NCBI RefSeq assembly: GCF_025094135.1
Contig: NW_026252460.1
Span: 1 to 64,000, forward strand
Source of the DNA: Mucor mucedo
Taxonomy: Eukaryota > Mucoromycota > Mucoromycetes > Mucorales > Mucoraceae
Reading direction: 5' to 3'
DNA length: 64,000 nt
The notes beneath the pieces are model-generated. The model was not told the origin of the DNA. It saw only the letters and a list, made by a program, of their open reading frames with translations, and did not search any database. The position numbers and the translations under genes were made by a program. Within the stretch, counting starts at the first letter, position 1. Every line of letters starts with the position of its first letter. Of this stretch, positions 11,026 to 22,338 are shown piece by piece.

Positions 11026-13159
11026 TACTGATGTAAAAAGTGACAAGGAAAAATGGGAGGCGCGGGAAACGACTACTAATAAAAGTAGGGTGATTTATTA
11101 AAGAAAGTGAAGGGCGAGGGTATAAAGAAGAAAAGAGAGAAAAGGAAAAAAAAAAAGGAATGTATAAAGGAAGGGAGTAAAATTATTAAAGTGGGTTTTT
11201 TTTATGGGAGCACTGACATTGATTAAACCATGCCTTGTTGTTATAATATGGACAATTTGCACGTTGAATTAGGTTACACTTGAATAATTTGGTGGCACAT
11301 GAAAAGATCGTCCAATATTATGTGTGATTTCAATATTTAAAGGTGATCCAAAAAGTATAGCTTGGAATATATATTAAATAAAAAAATATACACAAAAATA
11401 AGCTTAATTTGGAGGTTTTTAGAGTTTTTTTTTCTTTTGCTTTTATGGGGTGGTATCTATGAGGAAACAAAACCAAAAAAAAGACACGCTGAAATAGAAT
11501 GGAAATAATCATGCAGATGTTGAACAGGGCCGCACCAATCGATTCTGACATGCAAATCTAAAAGTATACGTGTAAAAGGCACTTCATTTCCCTTTTTTGA
11601 CAGAAACGAAGCTTGAGTTGAAGGGCAAAAGGAAGAAACGAGGGATTACATCCTCCGCTACTCGCCAAAAAAAAAAAAAAAAAAGAAAAAACTCTATAAA
11701 AATATTAACTTCTATTTGCCTTCTATCCCCACTAGATAGTTTAATTAATTTATCAAATGTAACTATCTCCAAGCCTTAGGGTTTGTCTAACATTCGGTCA
11801 CGTCATTTTTGACGTTTTCTAATGGCACAAGTCTAAATAAAATCAGTATCAATCTCACTAGATTGGTTTCGAATCCCTTTTGTTTGTTGTCTCTAGTAAT
11901 TGGTGTTTCCAATGAACTGACATAATCATTATAAAACAAATGAGACCCGTTTGTAAAAGACGAAAATAAAAATAAAAAGATATCAATTAATAAGTTTAGC
12001 TGCAGCAAGTCGTTACATCCTACTAAACTTTTTTTTTTTTATATATACCACGAGAATAATAATAAAAAGGCTAAACCCTTATGATTTTTATTCTTATCCT
12101 AAATATGTACAATAATCCGTTGTTCTTGATAATCTTTACTGAGTATTTTCAGGATTATTGTTACATTTGAGATAGTTTAAATGCATGTGTACTTTGCGGA
12201 CTTTATGATACAAAAAGTGATGCTACTTTATGCGTCCCGCAAGCTAAATTATTTTGCTGGTAGTTAGTTGGAATTTAAGTATAGGTTTCGATCAGAGGGT
12301 GAGTCATATTTAAGATCACTTTTGGGCTTTAAAAATTAAGGATATATCCAATTGCTGGTTTTACCATTAAGAAGTGATCGCTCAATTCTCTTGTCCGACA
12401 ATTTAAAAAAATAGGATTTGGCTTGTTGTATAAATAGACACTCATTATTCCAATATAAAGAAGCATGCTTGTAAAATGCCTTTGAAACACCAATTGTTTT
12501 TTCTAATTTTGGCAACGAGCACATTGCCATGGATATATGTATGTTGATGGGGGAAAAAAGGCAATTAAATTTCTTTGCCCATGGTTGTGATTGTCAGTCA
12601 TCAAGTAATAATTCTAGTTAGCTACAAACAGGTATCGAAAAAGCTTATGTGGGAGGAGTAAGCACATCACGTAGCACAAGGTGTTGACAGAGTCGGACAG
12701 AGAGTCCAAACCCCTTAAAATACCAGTGGTTATTTTATATCCATTCTATCTCTCTTTTCTTTCTTTATGTATCATTAATGTAATCTCTCCTTCAGACCAC
12801 TCCCACTCACATTCCTTTTTTTATATATCTTCATCAAAAGATCGACTCCAAGTCCAACAAGTTTGGAAGGCTTCTATGGACAAGACGTGGTGTTTCCCTT
12901 ATCCGGGAGATTGGACAATACTCTATGGCCCTCTCTCTCTCTTTTCTGTGTGTTAAACATTTGTGTTAAGAAAAAAAAAAGAGGAAGAGAGGATGAATAA
13001 ACTCCCAAACGTACCACTACTTTAAGTGGTGGTTTTTCTTCAATAAAATAAATATAAATCACGACGCGTCTCTTTTTTTTTTTTTTTTGTCCCGTTGACT
13101 AATGTCACGTGCCGAAAGGGGAAATACCATAATTTGACTCCCTCCTTTCTTTTCTTAAT

Positions 13160-13191
<32 letters not shown>

Positions 13192-13300
13192 TTGTGTGTT
13201 TATTTTCATTTTACCTTTTCTTTCTTTTTTTTTTTTTTCATCATTGACAACGAGTTCAAAAAATAAAAGAGTGATTTCACGCACGCTTCACTAAACAAGT
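11026..13300. other. 2.3-kb region without a supported gene
   Basis: AT-rich sequence between the divergently read surface-protein gene and the Set9 gene. It should hold both promoters. I see a TG microsatellite at 13164-13191, T and A homopolymers, and a CACGTG hexamer near 13107. Short open frames exist on both strands, but none has a convincing domain or splice context. Confidence 0.6.
13164..13191 (+). repeat. (TG)n microsatellite upstream of the Set9 gene
   Basis: About 13 consecutive TG dinucleotides, roughly 110-135 bp before the Set9 start codon. Confidence 0.9.
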
Positions 13301-16300
13301 ATGGACTTTAGTGTTTTATCTCGGTACGATGACATGCTTGCAAGTTATTTTGTCGATAGTTTATACCTTTGGTACGATACACTTCGAATGAATGGCGATT
13401 TCGTTGCAACCACCGTCAATAAACAAGACACCGTGCAAAAAATACGAGATCATATCATCAATGTGAACTCCTCTCACAAAACTATCAAAGACGCGGTCGA
13501 CAGTTTCTTAGAGTAAAAAAACACACTCTATCTCTGCACATGCCTTGTTTTACTCATCCTTGATTGTAGAATACCTTACTTTAGTTCATTTATCAAGGAC
13601 ATGTCCAGCAAACAAGTCAGTGAATTCACCCATCACATGAAACGATACTTGTACATGTAAAGGAAACTGCATTTTGACGATCGAATAATAAAAAAAGAAA
13701 AAGCTAAAAAAAATCCAAAATATGATAGGTACAAACCCAACGCAGGATTTGAAGTGGGTTCGACAACACGATACACAGGCAAACCGGAAGCTTGTATATT
13801 AGCCACTAAAGATTGGACAGCAGGAGAACAAGTCACTTGTTGCTTAGGATCTATTGCTGAATTGACAGAACAAGATGATTTAAAGTTAAAGCGGGAAGGC
13901 AGGGATTTCAGTGTCATGGTCTCTACCAGAAAGAAATGCTCTTGTCTCTTTCTTGGTCCTGCTCGTTTCATGAATGTAAAGTAGAGGATTGTTGAAATCA
14001 GACGAAAAAAAAAATTGCTTACCTTATTATTTTTTTTTTTCTGTAGCATGATTGTGATTCGAATTGTGAGGTAAAAGCAATAAAATGAATGGTTGGGATG
14101 TGCGTTGTCTGACAGCCATGGTATAGTTTATTTTAATTGGTCAAAATGCCATTACGTTTCGAGTACAAAAGGATATCAGTATTGGAGAAGAAATGACCGT
14201 ATTTTATGCAGATCATTATTTCGGAGAGGATAATTGTGAATGTTTATGTTCCTCTTGTGAAAGGTACAAAAGAATTGTTAACGAAAGACGTTCAAGTCAT
14301 TAATCACAGAAGAGTAGAAACAAGCAGGGTCATTTTTCCGTTTCTTCATCATCAGAAGATGGTGCAACACCAGAAAACGTAGATCCACAACTCAATCCGG
14401 AGGATCAAACAACTCGAAGGAGTACACGTAAACGAAAGGACATTAGTTATAAAGGTAATCCATCCTTATCCTCTCCCCCCCCCATATTTTAATGAATACA
14501 AAAAAAAAAATATTGGGGAAATTTAAATATTTCTTCTAGACTATTACGTACCTGAACAAGTAAAAAAGACCAGACCAATAACCGAGATCCTCTTATTAGA
14601 AATAAACAGTAAATCACCGCCAATCAACAAAAAGGATGATCCGATGGATGAAGGTAAACATAGACACACCCTCATCAACCCCGAGAATGCACGCGCACAC
14701 ACCCCAGTTAACTACTGACACATTTATACATTAGTGGGCAGAAAACCGGTCTTACGATCCACCGCCAAGAATAAACCTGAACTGACTGACATTATTCAGG
14801 ATGAGATCGAATCAATCCACAGTATCAAGGATGAACTTGAATCGGGTCATAGTACTACAGATGCACCTGGATTAAATCACTGTATCCATGACAAATCTGG
14901 ATTGACCTTTGCTGCCAATGATGAACCTCACACAACCAAAGATGAACCTGATGACGATAATAAGGATCAACCGGAATCAACTCACATTAATATAGAGGAT
15001 CAACCGGAAATGCTGTATCGATGTATGAATGATCCGCCTGCATTAAGTAACGTTAATGATGAGGATGTGTCTGAATTGATTCACTCTATGAAGGATGAAC
15101 CCATGGCTTCGACTCAAGATACAATTCAGCTCACCAAGGATTTCAGATTACTTTCCATGGAAACCGGTAATACCGAAACTTTGTTCCATGATTGGATTGA
15201 TGACTTATCCGAGGTATCGGATATGGAAGATGCAGATCCTATAAAGACAATCAGGGAGTCAAAAGCAGAACCCGTAAAGATAATTTTGGATACGGATGGA
15301 GAGTCTATAAAGATGATCGATGATACTAAAGTAGTGGAGAACAATGAAATGGTAAAAGAAACTCAGCCGGAAATGATGATGGTGGTAGATCCAACCGTCG
15401 ACGAGAGTGTTACACAGGATGTGGAGGTTGAACAGGTACCACCTTCCACTGTGTGTGTCCTAAAGGAAACCACACCACCCAAAGAAAACACACCGCCTAA
15501 AGAAATCACACCGTCTAAAGAAATCACACCGTCTAAAGAAATCACACCGTCTAAAGAAATCACACCGCCTAAAGAAATCACACCGTCTAAAGAAATCACA
15601 CCACCTGTAGAATCAATACCACCTATAATAACAACTACAGTGATAAAGGAAGGAGAGATATCGAAACCACTTGTGGAGGACAATGATATTCCGAAATGTT
15701 GTGCACAGGCCAAAGAGTTTTGCATGACCCGAAAAAGTGAGAATCCTGATTTATGTGGTCGATGTAATCGGCATTATCAGATTTATGGTTTTTTATGGCC
15801 TATGCGAAAGTTTCGAAAACCCACAAGACGATCGAAAAATCAAAAGATTGCTTTACCTCGACCTGTCCTTGGACCTGTGACTACACCACCTGTGACTACG
15901 CCGCCTGTGGATACACCGCCTGTGGATACACCGCCTGTGGATACACCGCCTGTGGATACACCGCCTGTGGCTACACCGCCGATAACACAAGAGGTGGTTG
16001 CAGTGAAAGAAGCGCCTTCTAAACCAGCACGATCCAGACCTCCAAGGAGGAGGAAACCACCAAAAACCAGTGCTCTACAAAAACCATTGGATCCACCCCC
16101 ACCACTACTACCACAACCATCACCGGCACTCCCAATCACTGATATCATATATACAGCACCACCCAGTGACGCTTTTTGTTCTCCTTCCAAACGTCAATGT
16201 TCTCTTGCCAATTGCACCATACCCGATTGTACGTTACCCGATTGCAAGGCTCCTGATTGTTCTGTGCCTAATTGTTTAATTGCGAATAGTACAACTTACC

Positions 16301-19300
16301 CTGCAGAAGATTACTTAAAAGCAAATTATCCGTATTATTCCAACGCTTGTCCATATCCCATCGATGCCTATTCACCCAATCATCTCTCAACGATGGAAGC
16401 ACCACAATCACAGATAGTCAAAGATTTGCCGGTACTTAAGAAACCTCTACGTCGAGGTAAAAAACGTCAAGCTGTACAAGGCCCGCCTCCATGTAACCAA
16501 GCATCCTCTAATTATGTACAACCTATCCATCCAGCTGTACAACCGATGCCTAATCAACAAAGTATACAGCTCATGCCTCAACCACAAAACGTACAACCAA
16601 GCTCTAACCAGCAAACTGGACCACCCATCCTTCATCAACAAAACGTACAACCAAGCTCTAACCAGCAAACTGGACCACCCATCCTTCATCAACAAAACGT
16701 ACCGTTAGTTCCTAGTCTACAAAGCGCACAACCCATCCTTCATCTACAAAACGCACAGCCAATGCCTCATCACAGCACTGCACAACCCATCACAAATAAC
16801 CCACTAGGTGTACAACCTAGGATCTCTCAACAAGATTTACAACCCATGATCCCTCAGCAACACGTACAGTCCGGGATGTCTCCCCAAAATGTGCAGCCCA
16901 TGATCCCTCAACAAAGTATGCAGTCAAGGATCGCTTATCCAGGTGAACAACCCATGCCCAATACAATGACACAACCACATCCTAATAATATTTATCAAGT
17001 CATGGATGAACGAACGAAAACCTTTGGGTACAGAAATGAATCGTCTGTGATGAGCCCGTCTATCTTGCATCGTTATTATATCAATAATCAATTACATACT
17101 ATACCTTCTTCAATGAATCCGCATTATCCACCACTTTCCAATCGATTTCCTTTACCAGCAGACGCAGAAGTAGCAGCAAGAGTAGCAAGAGCAACAGCCG
17201 CGTTGGCAGCAACTGCAGCAACAGCAACAACAGCAACAACAGCAGCAACAGCAACAACAGCAACAACAGCAACAACAGCAACAACAGCAACAACAGCAAC
17301 AACAGCAACAACAGCAAAAGAAACATCAGCAGTAACCGCAGCAACAATAACAACTGCAGCAGCAGGAACGGAGAAACCTATACCTATTTTTGATGTAAAT
17401 GGAAACATAAATGCATCCGTAGAAAAAAAGAAGGAAGGAACGGACATGATAACGAAGACGAAAGGAGCCAACATATTGAGTCCTGCCGCACAACATTATT
17501 ATGCCAAACAATTAGAAACGATTCATACGAGTTTGCAACAATTAAATTTATTCCGACCGGGTGTCTATCGCCCTCAACGTGTGATCGGTCCGAAGCCAGC
17601 ATCCGAAGGTTTAGAGACGAAGGAGGAGGTCCATAAACTAATGACTGCGGTCACAATCGACAAAAAGGTATCCGAGATTGTGGATCTAACATTCGAGGAA
17701 GAAGAACCTGAAATCATCACGTTCTGTGAACCCCCGATCTTGATGTCGAACAGAACGACGGTGCATCAACGGAAACAAGAACATATTCTGGCTAAACGAT
17801 TTACAAGTTTATCGGATTTGGATGCGTGTATTGAGAAACGACAAGAAAAATTGGATCTTTTAAGTCAGCAGCATGATAACCTGTCCAACTTGGTGGTTCG
17901 ATTGAAAAGCGCTCTAAAGGAACAAGAGCAGAGAAAGGCCATAGATGAAAACATTGTTCATTTTGTTTCGGTTCCTGAACAAGAGGCTCCTTTGGAAGGC
18001 TTTGATTTTGTAGAAGCGTTATTTTTACCCGTTACTTCAGCTGCTGCTGCTGATAATTCGTTAAAGATAAAGAAGACGGTCGAGGAACGTCCTAAAACAC
18101 GCAAGCGTGGACATGGATCTGTTGATAAGAAAGACTCCGGTGATCCGATGAAGGAGAACCACCTTTTAAATAGAAATCGCCAGATCTCCGTATCTATGAA
18201 AGGTCAGGATGTCATATGTGAAGTCGATTCAACCCATGTTACCATGGACGACAAGGACATTGTCATGGAAGAAGGTAGCTCGACAGATATCGTCGCGGAG
18301 AGTAAATACCCGGATTCCATTGTCATTACAGACGAGGAGGAAGAGATTCGTCTGGTAAATGCTACTGAACCCTCCTCTCACGTGGATCTCACTGCACCGA
18401 AAAAGAAAAATCCCAAATCGGATGTCGCGAAAGAAGATCTCGTGTCTGATAACTCTGAACTTGAAATTGTGATAGATGATAGCCAAGGTTCCTCCTCGTC
18501 TGCACGAGATGAAGTTGAAGAGAAGCTTGGGGAGGCAGACGTCTGTAATACTGAAGAAAAAGGAGATGCTTTAGAAAAGAAGGATTGTCCCGAGTTGCTA
18601 TGTGTTACTAACGAAGAGTCTCAGACAAAAGAAAACCCGGTGATTCATATCATTGAGAGTGATGGGGATTCAGTGATTAGTGATGATGATTCGGTAGTTG
18701 AAATTTTGGAGCCTCAAGGTACACCTCCCTTGATGAAGCTTCCAATGGTAATCATAGAAAATGAAGATAGTGGTGGAGACGAGATTGAAGTGAGCACGGC
18801 GAGGAAGAAAGTAAAGCGCCGTGTGGATGAGACGATGGAAAATATTACGATTGATCATACTTTACATGTATCTGAATCGGAAGAGGATATTGATATTGAA
18901 AGTTCTACACCTGACCGTGTAGAAAATACTACGTTACAATATACGGATGATTATCAAGAAGATATTCCCATGCCTGTGGTAATTATTAAGAAGGAATCGT
19001 ATCTACCAGATAGGATGTGGAGTAAGGAACAATGTAATACGCCTTTTGAGGCAACAATAATGACGAGTGAGGAAGAAGAAGAAGAACAGGATGTAGGAGG
19101 AAAAAGACGAAGGTCTAGGCGAAGGACAAAGCAAGGTGTGGCAAAAGAACAACAAAAGTCAATGAAAATGTCTTTCTTACTTCAATCGGAGAAGAGTGAA
19201 CAAGTGACGACGAGGGATGAAGGACGAATGACACGACAAAGTCGACGTATGATGAATAAGAAGAAGGCAACAGGGCGAAAAGGATGTCCGATTCAACCGC

Positions 19301-19449
19301 CAAGTAAGGAACCTTTCCCGGTGGTAACGCCAAAGAAAGTACATCGCGAATTACCTGCACCCAGATTGTTACCTGTAAACAAAGAGAGACGATGTTCCAG
19401 TGTATCCAATATGGGGCCTTTTATTCCAATTGAACCCAACAACTGTTAA
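13301..19449 (+). CDS. Set9/KMT5-like histone H4-lysine-20 methyltransferase with very long C-terminal tail
   Basis: Eight exons: 13301-13512, 13570-13656, 13729-13975, 14047-14070, 14127-14263, 14318-14454, 14540-14653, 14735-19449; about 1890 aa. The N-terminal helical region and SET domain (~110-240) match the SUV4-20/Set9 family: STRYTGKPEACILATKDW, GPARFMN|HDCDSNCE|FILIGQNA, GEEMTVFYADHYFGEDN and a CxCxxC post-SET. Residues ~640-680 hold a family-typical zinc-binding element (CGRCNRHYQIYGFLWPMR). Family members methylate H4K20 and act in DNA-damage checkpoints and chromatin compaction. The remaining ~1200 residues are unusual: PPKEIT/PSKEIT and TPPVD repeats, an AT-hook-like RPPRRRKPP, a repeated xPDC element, Gln-rich repeats, an Ala-Thr-Thr tract, a short coiled coil, many SUMO-interaction-like motifs (~1298-1740) and a basic end. 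The final exon is one open frame of 4.7 kb. Convergent with CK2 beta. Confidence 0.87.
14047..14070 (+). other. 24-nt microexon carrying the SET HDC motif
   Basis: Flanked by CTGTAG and GTAAAA, this exon encodes HDCDSNCE only. The preceding Asn ends exon 3, so the catalytic N-H-D-C of the SET fold is assembled across a splice junction. Skipping it keeps the frame but removes the motif. Confidence 0.82.
15473..15606 (+). repeat. 18-bp coding minisatellite (PPKEIT/PSKEIT)
   Basis: About seven tandem 18-bp units of the form ACACCG(C/T)CTAAAGAAATC, differing mainly at one C/T that changes Pro to Ser. Confidence 0.9.
15886..15978 (+). repeat. 15-bp coding minisatellite (TPPVD)
   Basis: About six tandem copies of ACACCGCCTGTGGAT with small variants (TPPVT at the 5' end, TPPVA at the 3' end). 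Confidence 0.9.
16585..16692 (+). repeat. Perfect 54-bp tandem duplication in the Set9 tail
   Basis: Two copies of a 54-bp unit (16585-16638 and 16639-16692) appear identical base for base, encoding an 18-residue Gln/Pro-rich unit twice (starts QNVQPSSNQQ). The start of a third copy follows. Identity at silent sites indicates a recent duplication or recent homogenisation. Confidence 0.9.
17207..17330 (+). repeat. (GCAACA)-type microsatellite encoding Ala-Thr-Thr
   Basis: CAACAG/CAACAA-type repeats read here as GCA ACA ACA, giving Ala-Thr-Thr. In a shifted frame the same DNA would give polyglutamine. Confidence 0.88.
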
Positions 19450-19460
19450 AAACTTATATA

Positions 19461-19509
19461 TCCCCCTCTCTCTCTCACTCTCTCTCTCTCACTCTCTCTC
19501 TCTCTCTTT
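19461..19509 (+). repeat. (CT)n tract between convergent genes
   Basis: Imperfect CT repeats in the 134-bp gap between the Set9 and CK2 beta stop codons; probably 3' UTR sequence. Confidence 0.85.
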
Positions 19510-19583
19510 TATCTCTCTTAATTGTACATTCCCTTTTGTTGTTTTTTTTTTTCTTTTTTTATGTGATAATATAAAAAAAATAT

Positions 19584-20419
19584 CTATGCTAAATCTGACT
19601 TTTCATCAATTTTCTTTTCCTTCAATTTGTTTTGATATTCTTCACGGGCTTTATCTTGCCATCTGTGTTGTTCAGCGATTTGATGAATTTTGAAGCCAAA
19701 GATACGAGGCTCGTAACGTTCAATTGACTTTGTGGGCATGTAATTGGGGTGAACTTGGAAGAGCATATGAGGGAAAGAAGTGCCAAAATAGGCGCCATCA
19801 ATGGATGCATGACGAGAGGATTTTGGGTTGTAAATGTCCTCACAACGAGGACAGTACAACTTTACGGTTTTGGTGACAGGTACGTCGGATAGACCAACAG
19901 GTAACAATGGCTGCAAGTTACAGAGCACACGTGGGCATCTTCCGAATTCAGCCTTTTTATATTTGTCGAGCTATACAGTGTATATGAATATAAATACTTT
20001 TTTTTTCATTTCTCTCTCTCTCTCTCTCTCTCTCTTTTAATAGTAATGTGCGTACCATCTTTGCTAATCCACGAGTAGTAATGACAAAACGAGCGTGAAT
20101 TAAACCATATAAGTGACGAGCTGCTCTTTCAATTTGGTCTCTGGCCTTTTCGTCGAATCTCTCTTCATCTAGCAAGTAAAGCAAGGGGGGTTAATCATAG
20201 ATGACGGGAAATAATAACAAAAAGAATAATACCAAGGTTGTCAGTAATCATGTCCAATGCTTCTGCATAATATTGTTGTACTTCGACATTAAGACCTGTC
20301 AAGTTGAAGCGATCCAATATATATTCCTCGTCAATTTCACAGTAATATTCATTTCCCTTTGTTTCTAAAAACCAATCAATCCAATACTTGGCATAATCAC
20401 TATCAGATCCACTGCTCAT
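19584..20419 (-). CDS. CKB1: Casein kinase II regulatory subunit beta
   Basis: Three exons, 20419-20233, 20168-20056 and 19970-19584, give about 228 aa, close to the family length. Diagnostic blocks are YAKYWIDWFLETKGNEYYCEI, the acidic DEERFDEKARDQIE, the HARFVITTRGLAKM region, KYKKAEFGRCPRVLC, and YCPRCEDIYNPKSSRH. The four zinc-binding Cys (about residues 112, 117, 140, 143) form the dimerisation zinc ribbon. The C-terminal IFGFKIH block is present. The beta subunit holds the CK2 tetramer together and steers substrate choice. I chose the ATG inside MSSGSDSD; the sequence just upstream looks like a splice acceptor (TGTGTAG) with an open frame (..DDM), so a small 5' exon that I could not place may add a few residues. 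The second intron contains CT repeats. Confidence 0.93.
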
Positions 20420-21240
20420 ATCGTCCACTACACAAAAGATTAGTCAGGAAACACGTCATCTTTTTTCTTTTTCTGGTCGTACTTTTTTTTTGTTTCTTTA
20501 AATTGACAGTCGACTCTTTTAAGTCCTGTGTTGAATCGTGTATTCTGGTTTAGAAAAAAAATAAAAAGAGAGAGAGAGAAAAAAAAATAGCAAAAAATAA
20601 ACCACCCAATGAAAAACAAATTTTTTTTTTTTTTGATGTAAATAAAAGTCAGATAATTTTTTTATTTTAATTTTAATTTTTTTTTTTTTTTTTTTGGACA
20701 TGGTCTCACCTTTTCAGTTTGTTAATAATGGAAACTAACAACAAAAAAAAAAAACTATTTCTTTTTTTTTTTCTTTTTTTTTAATGGCCCCGATAAAGAA
20801 ATAAAAAAAAAACAAATGATTTTTTGAACAAACTTATTAAATAAAAAAAAGCCACCAATGACCTGTGATGTCAGCTCAGTTTTTTTTTTACTATTAAAAC
20901 ACCGTTCGGTTTTTCTGTTGTTGTTGTTGTTGTTGTTGACATGCTCGCATAAAATAGTCAGTGTTGGTACTGTTGCTATGAAATACCCTGTTCTCAGACA
21001 CAAAGAAAATGAAGTAGCAACTCATTTGCTATGGACTCAATTACATAGAAACGGTTACTCAGTGAACGGATAAGAGGGGTTGCTTCACATGCATGCGCTG
21101 GTGATACCTTGCGCCCAAAAAAAGAAACAATGAAATCATCTCATAAAAAAGGTCATCGGATTATTTGCTGGTGAAAGGGTAAATTATTTCCTGTCTGTAA
21201 TCGGGTAAAGGGTAATTTGTTGTTGTTTATTATTCTAAGA
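20420..21240. other. Upstream region of CK2 beta, homopolymer-rich
   Basis: About 820 bp of AT-rich sequence with many A and T runs of 8-18. It should contain the CK2 beta promoter and possibly an unplaced 5' exon. It ends at the stop codon of the next minus-strand gene. No gene is supported inside it. Confidence 0.55.
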
Positions 21241-21777
21241 TTAATTTCCACTTTTCTTAAAAGCACCTAATAAAAAGAATGTTAAATTATACAACCGAAA
21301 AGGAGAATTATCTGGAATAACAATACCAAACTCTTCTTCTTCTTCTTCGTATCTACGATGAACAGGCGTAGTGTTATCGTGATGAGAATTCTCCTCCTCC
21401 TCTTCTTCTTCTTCTTCCTCTTGGTAACGACTGAGTAAGCCTTCTTCCTCTACACTTACATCAAATCGTTGTCTTCCTTCTCCTCTGTCCACCAGTGGAA
21501 AACTGAATCTATTGGGTATCAGTCGGTTGGCTTGTCGAAGACAGAAACACATGCCCACACCTAGTATAATAAGAATCACATACTACTTTTATTACAACGG
21601 TGCTTTTGGTATTAGTTTTTCCACTTTTTTTTTCTCTCTTCTTCTTCTTTCTCTCTTACAAGTACAATGGTGGCTGGCCAGTCAAAGTCTTCAGGTGATC
21701 TCTTTGCGTACTTGTCTATTATTGTCTGCATTGGTTAGAGCGTAAACGACATTAAGTTGCTTTTCATTACCTGACAT
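21241..21777 (-). CDS. Small single-pass membrane protein with acidic tracts, unknown function
   Basis: Three exons, 21777-21771 (7 nt: ATG TCA G), 21715-21660 and 21582-21241, join in frame to about 134 aa. The protein begins MSDKYAKRSPEDFDWP and has one strongly hydrophobic segment near residues 17-37 (ATIVLYVILIILGVGMCFC). A basic/polar region follows, then two Glu runs (ten and six Glu) flanking a His/Arg segment. The C-terminus has a second weaker hydrophobic patch (LTFFLLGAF). I do not recognise the family. The first exon has only two full codons; this is inferred from a clean GTAATG donor, a CTCTAAC branch point and the phase match. Confidence 0.55.
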
Positions 21778-22009
21778 TGAAGTTTATTATTTTATTGTAA
21801 AGAAAAGAAACAACGAAATACGTTTTTCGCTTTTTATTATGATTTAATTGTGTGTGGCACGTCACTATCTTTTTTTTTTTTTTTTTCCTTCGCATGAACA
21901 GAAAGGCACCTTATGAAAATGAGAGAGGGGCTTTAAGGTGCCGCTGGTTAAAAAAGAATAGTTAAACTCCCGACATTGTTCATCACTTTTTTTCTCTCTT
22001 CTTTCAAAC

Positions 22010-22338
22010 ATGTTGATTCTAAACATGTTGCGAGAGATTCTTGAATGGGTAAAATGCCGAGCGTTTTAAGCCTCACCCTCTTCTTGTTATCTAACTTCTA
22101 TAAACAAAATACAGGTTGTTCGTGATCAGACGAAAACCACACTTTACTCCAACCGTGAATCCCGAATTCAAGATCAAAAGCTGGTAAGTCATATAAAAGA
22201 AAGTTGCCCTTGTAAAGACTAAAAAGGGAAGAATAGGATTATAATTATGCTAGTAATCCAATGAACGGTTACGTGAAAAATGGATTTTCAATCATTTCAT
22301 TTCTTATTTGCATATTAATTGTCAATACTTTGCTCTAA
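22010..22338 (+). CDS. Possible small tail-anchored protein (three short exons)
   Basis: Exons 22010-22048, 22115-22183 and 22237-22338 all join in phase 0 to a 69-aa protein starting MLILNMLREILEWVV. Donors are GTAAAA and GTAAGT, acceptors ATACAG and GAATAG, and a CTAACT branch-like site lies in intron 1. The last exon ends in a hydrophobic stretch (SIISFLICILIVNTLL), which would be a C-terminal tail anchor. Each exon is too short to stand out as an open frame. The gene is divergent from the acidic small membrane protein, about 230 bp apart. No family is recognised; transcript evidence would be needed before treating it as real. Confidence 0.4.

Noticed and set aside
11330..11551. Minus-strand frame MSESIGAALFNICMIISILFQ... 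with hydrophobic start
   Set aside because: The tail is low-complexity AT-rich sequence, no splice partner or family was found, and the hydrophobicity may reflect base composition.
11855..11885. GGTTTCGAATCCC resembling a tRNA B box
   Set aside because: No cloverleaf can be folded around it.
12681..12956. 91-codon plus-strand frame upstream of Set9
   Set aside because: Composition follows the AT/CT-rich promoter DNA, and there is no domain or clear splice context.
15795..16022. Frame with CGYTACGYTACGYTA repeats inside Set9
   Set aside because: It is a shadow of the TPPVD minisatellite in another frame.
20858..21073. 71-codon frame upstream of CK2 beta
   Set aside because: It begins in a (TTG)n repeat and has no family features.
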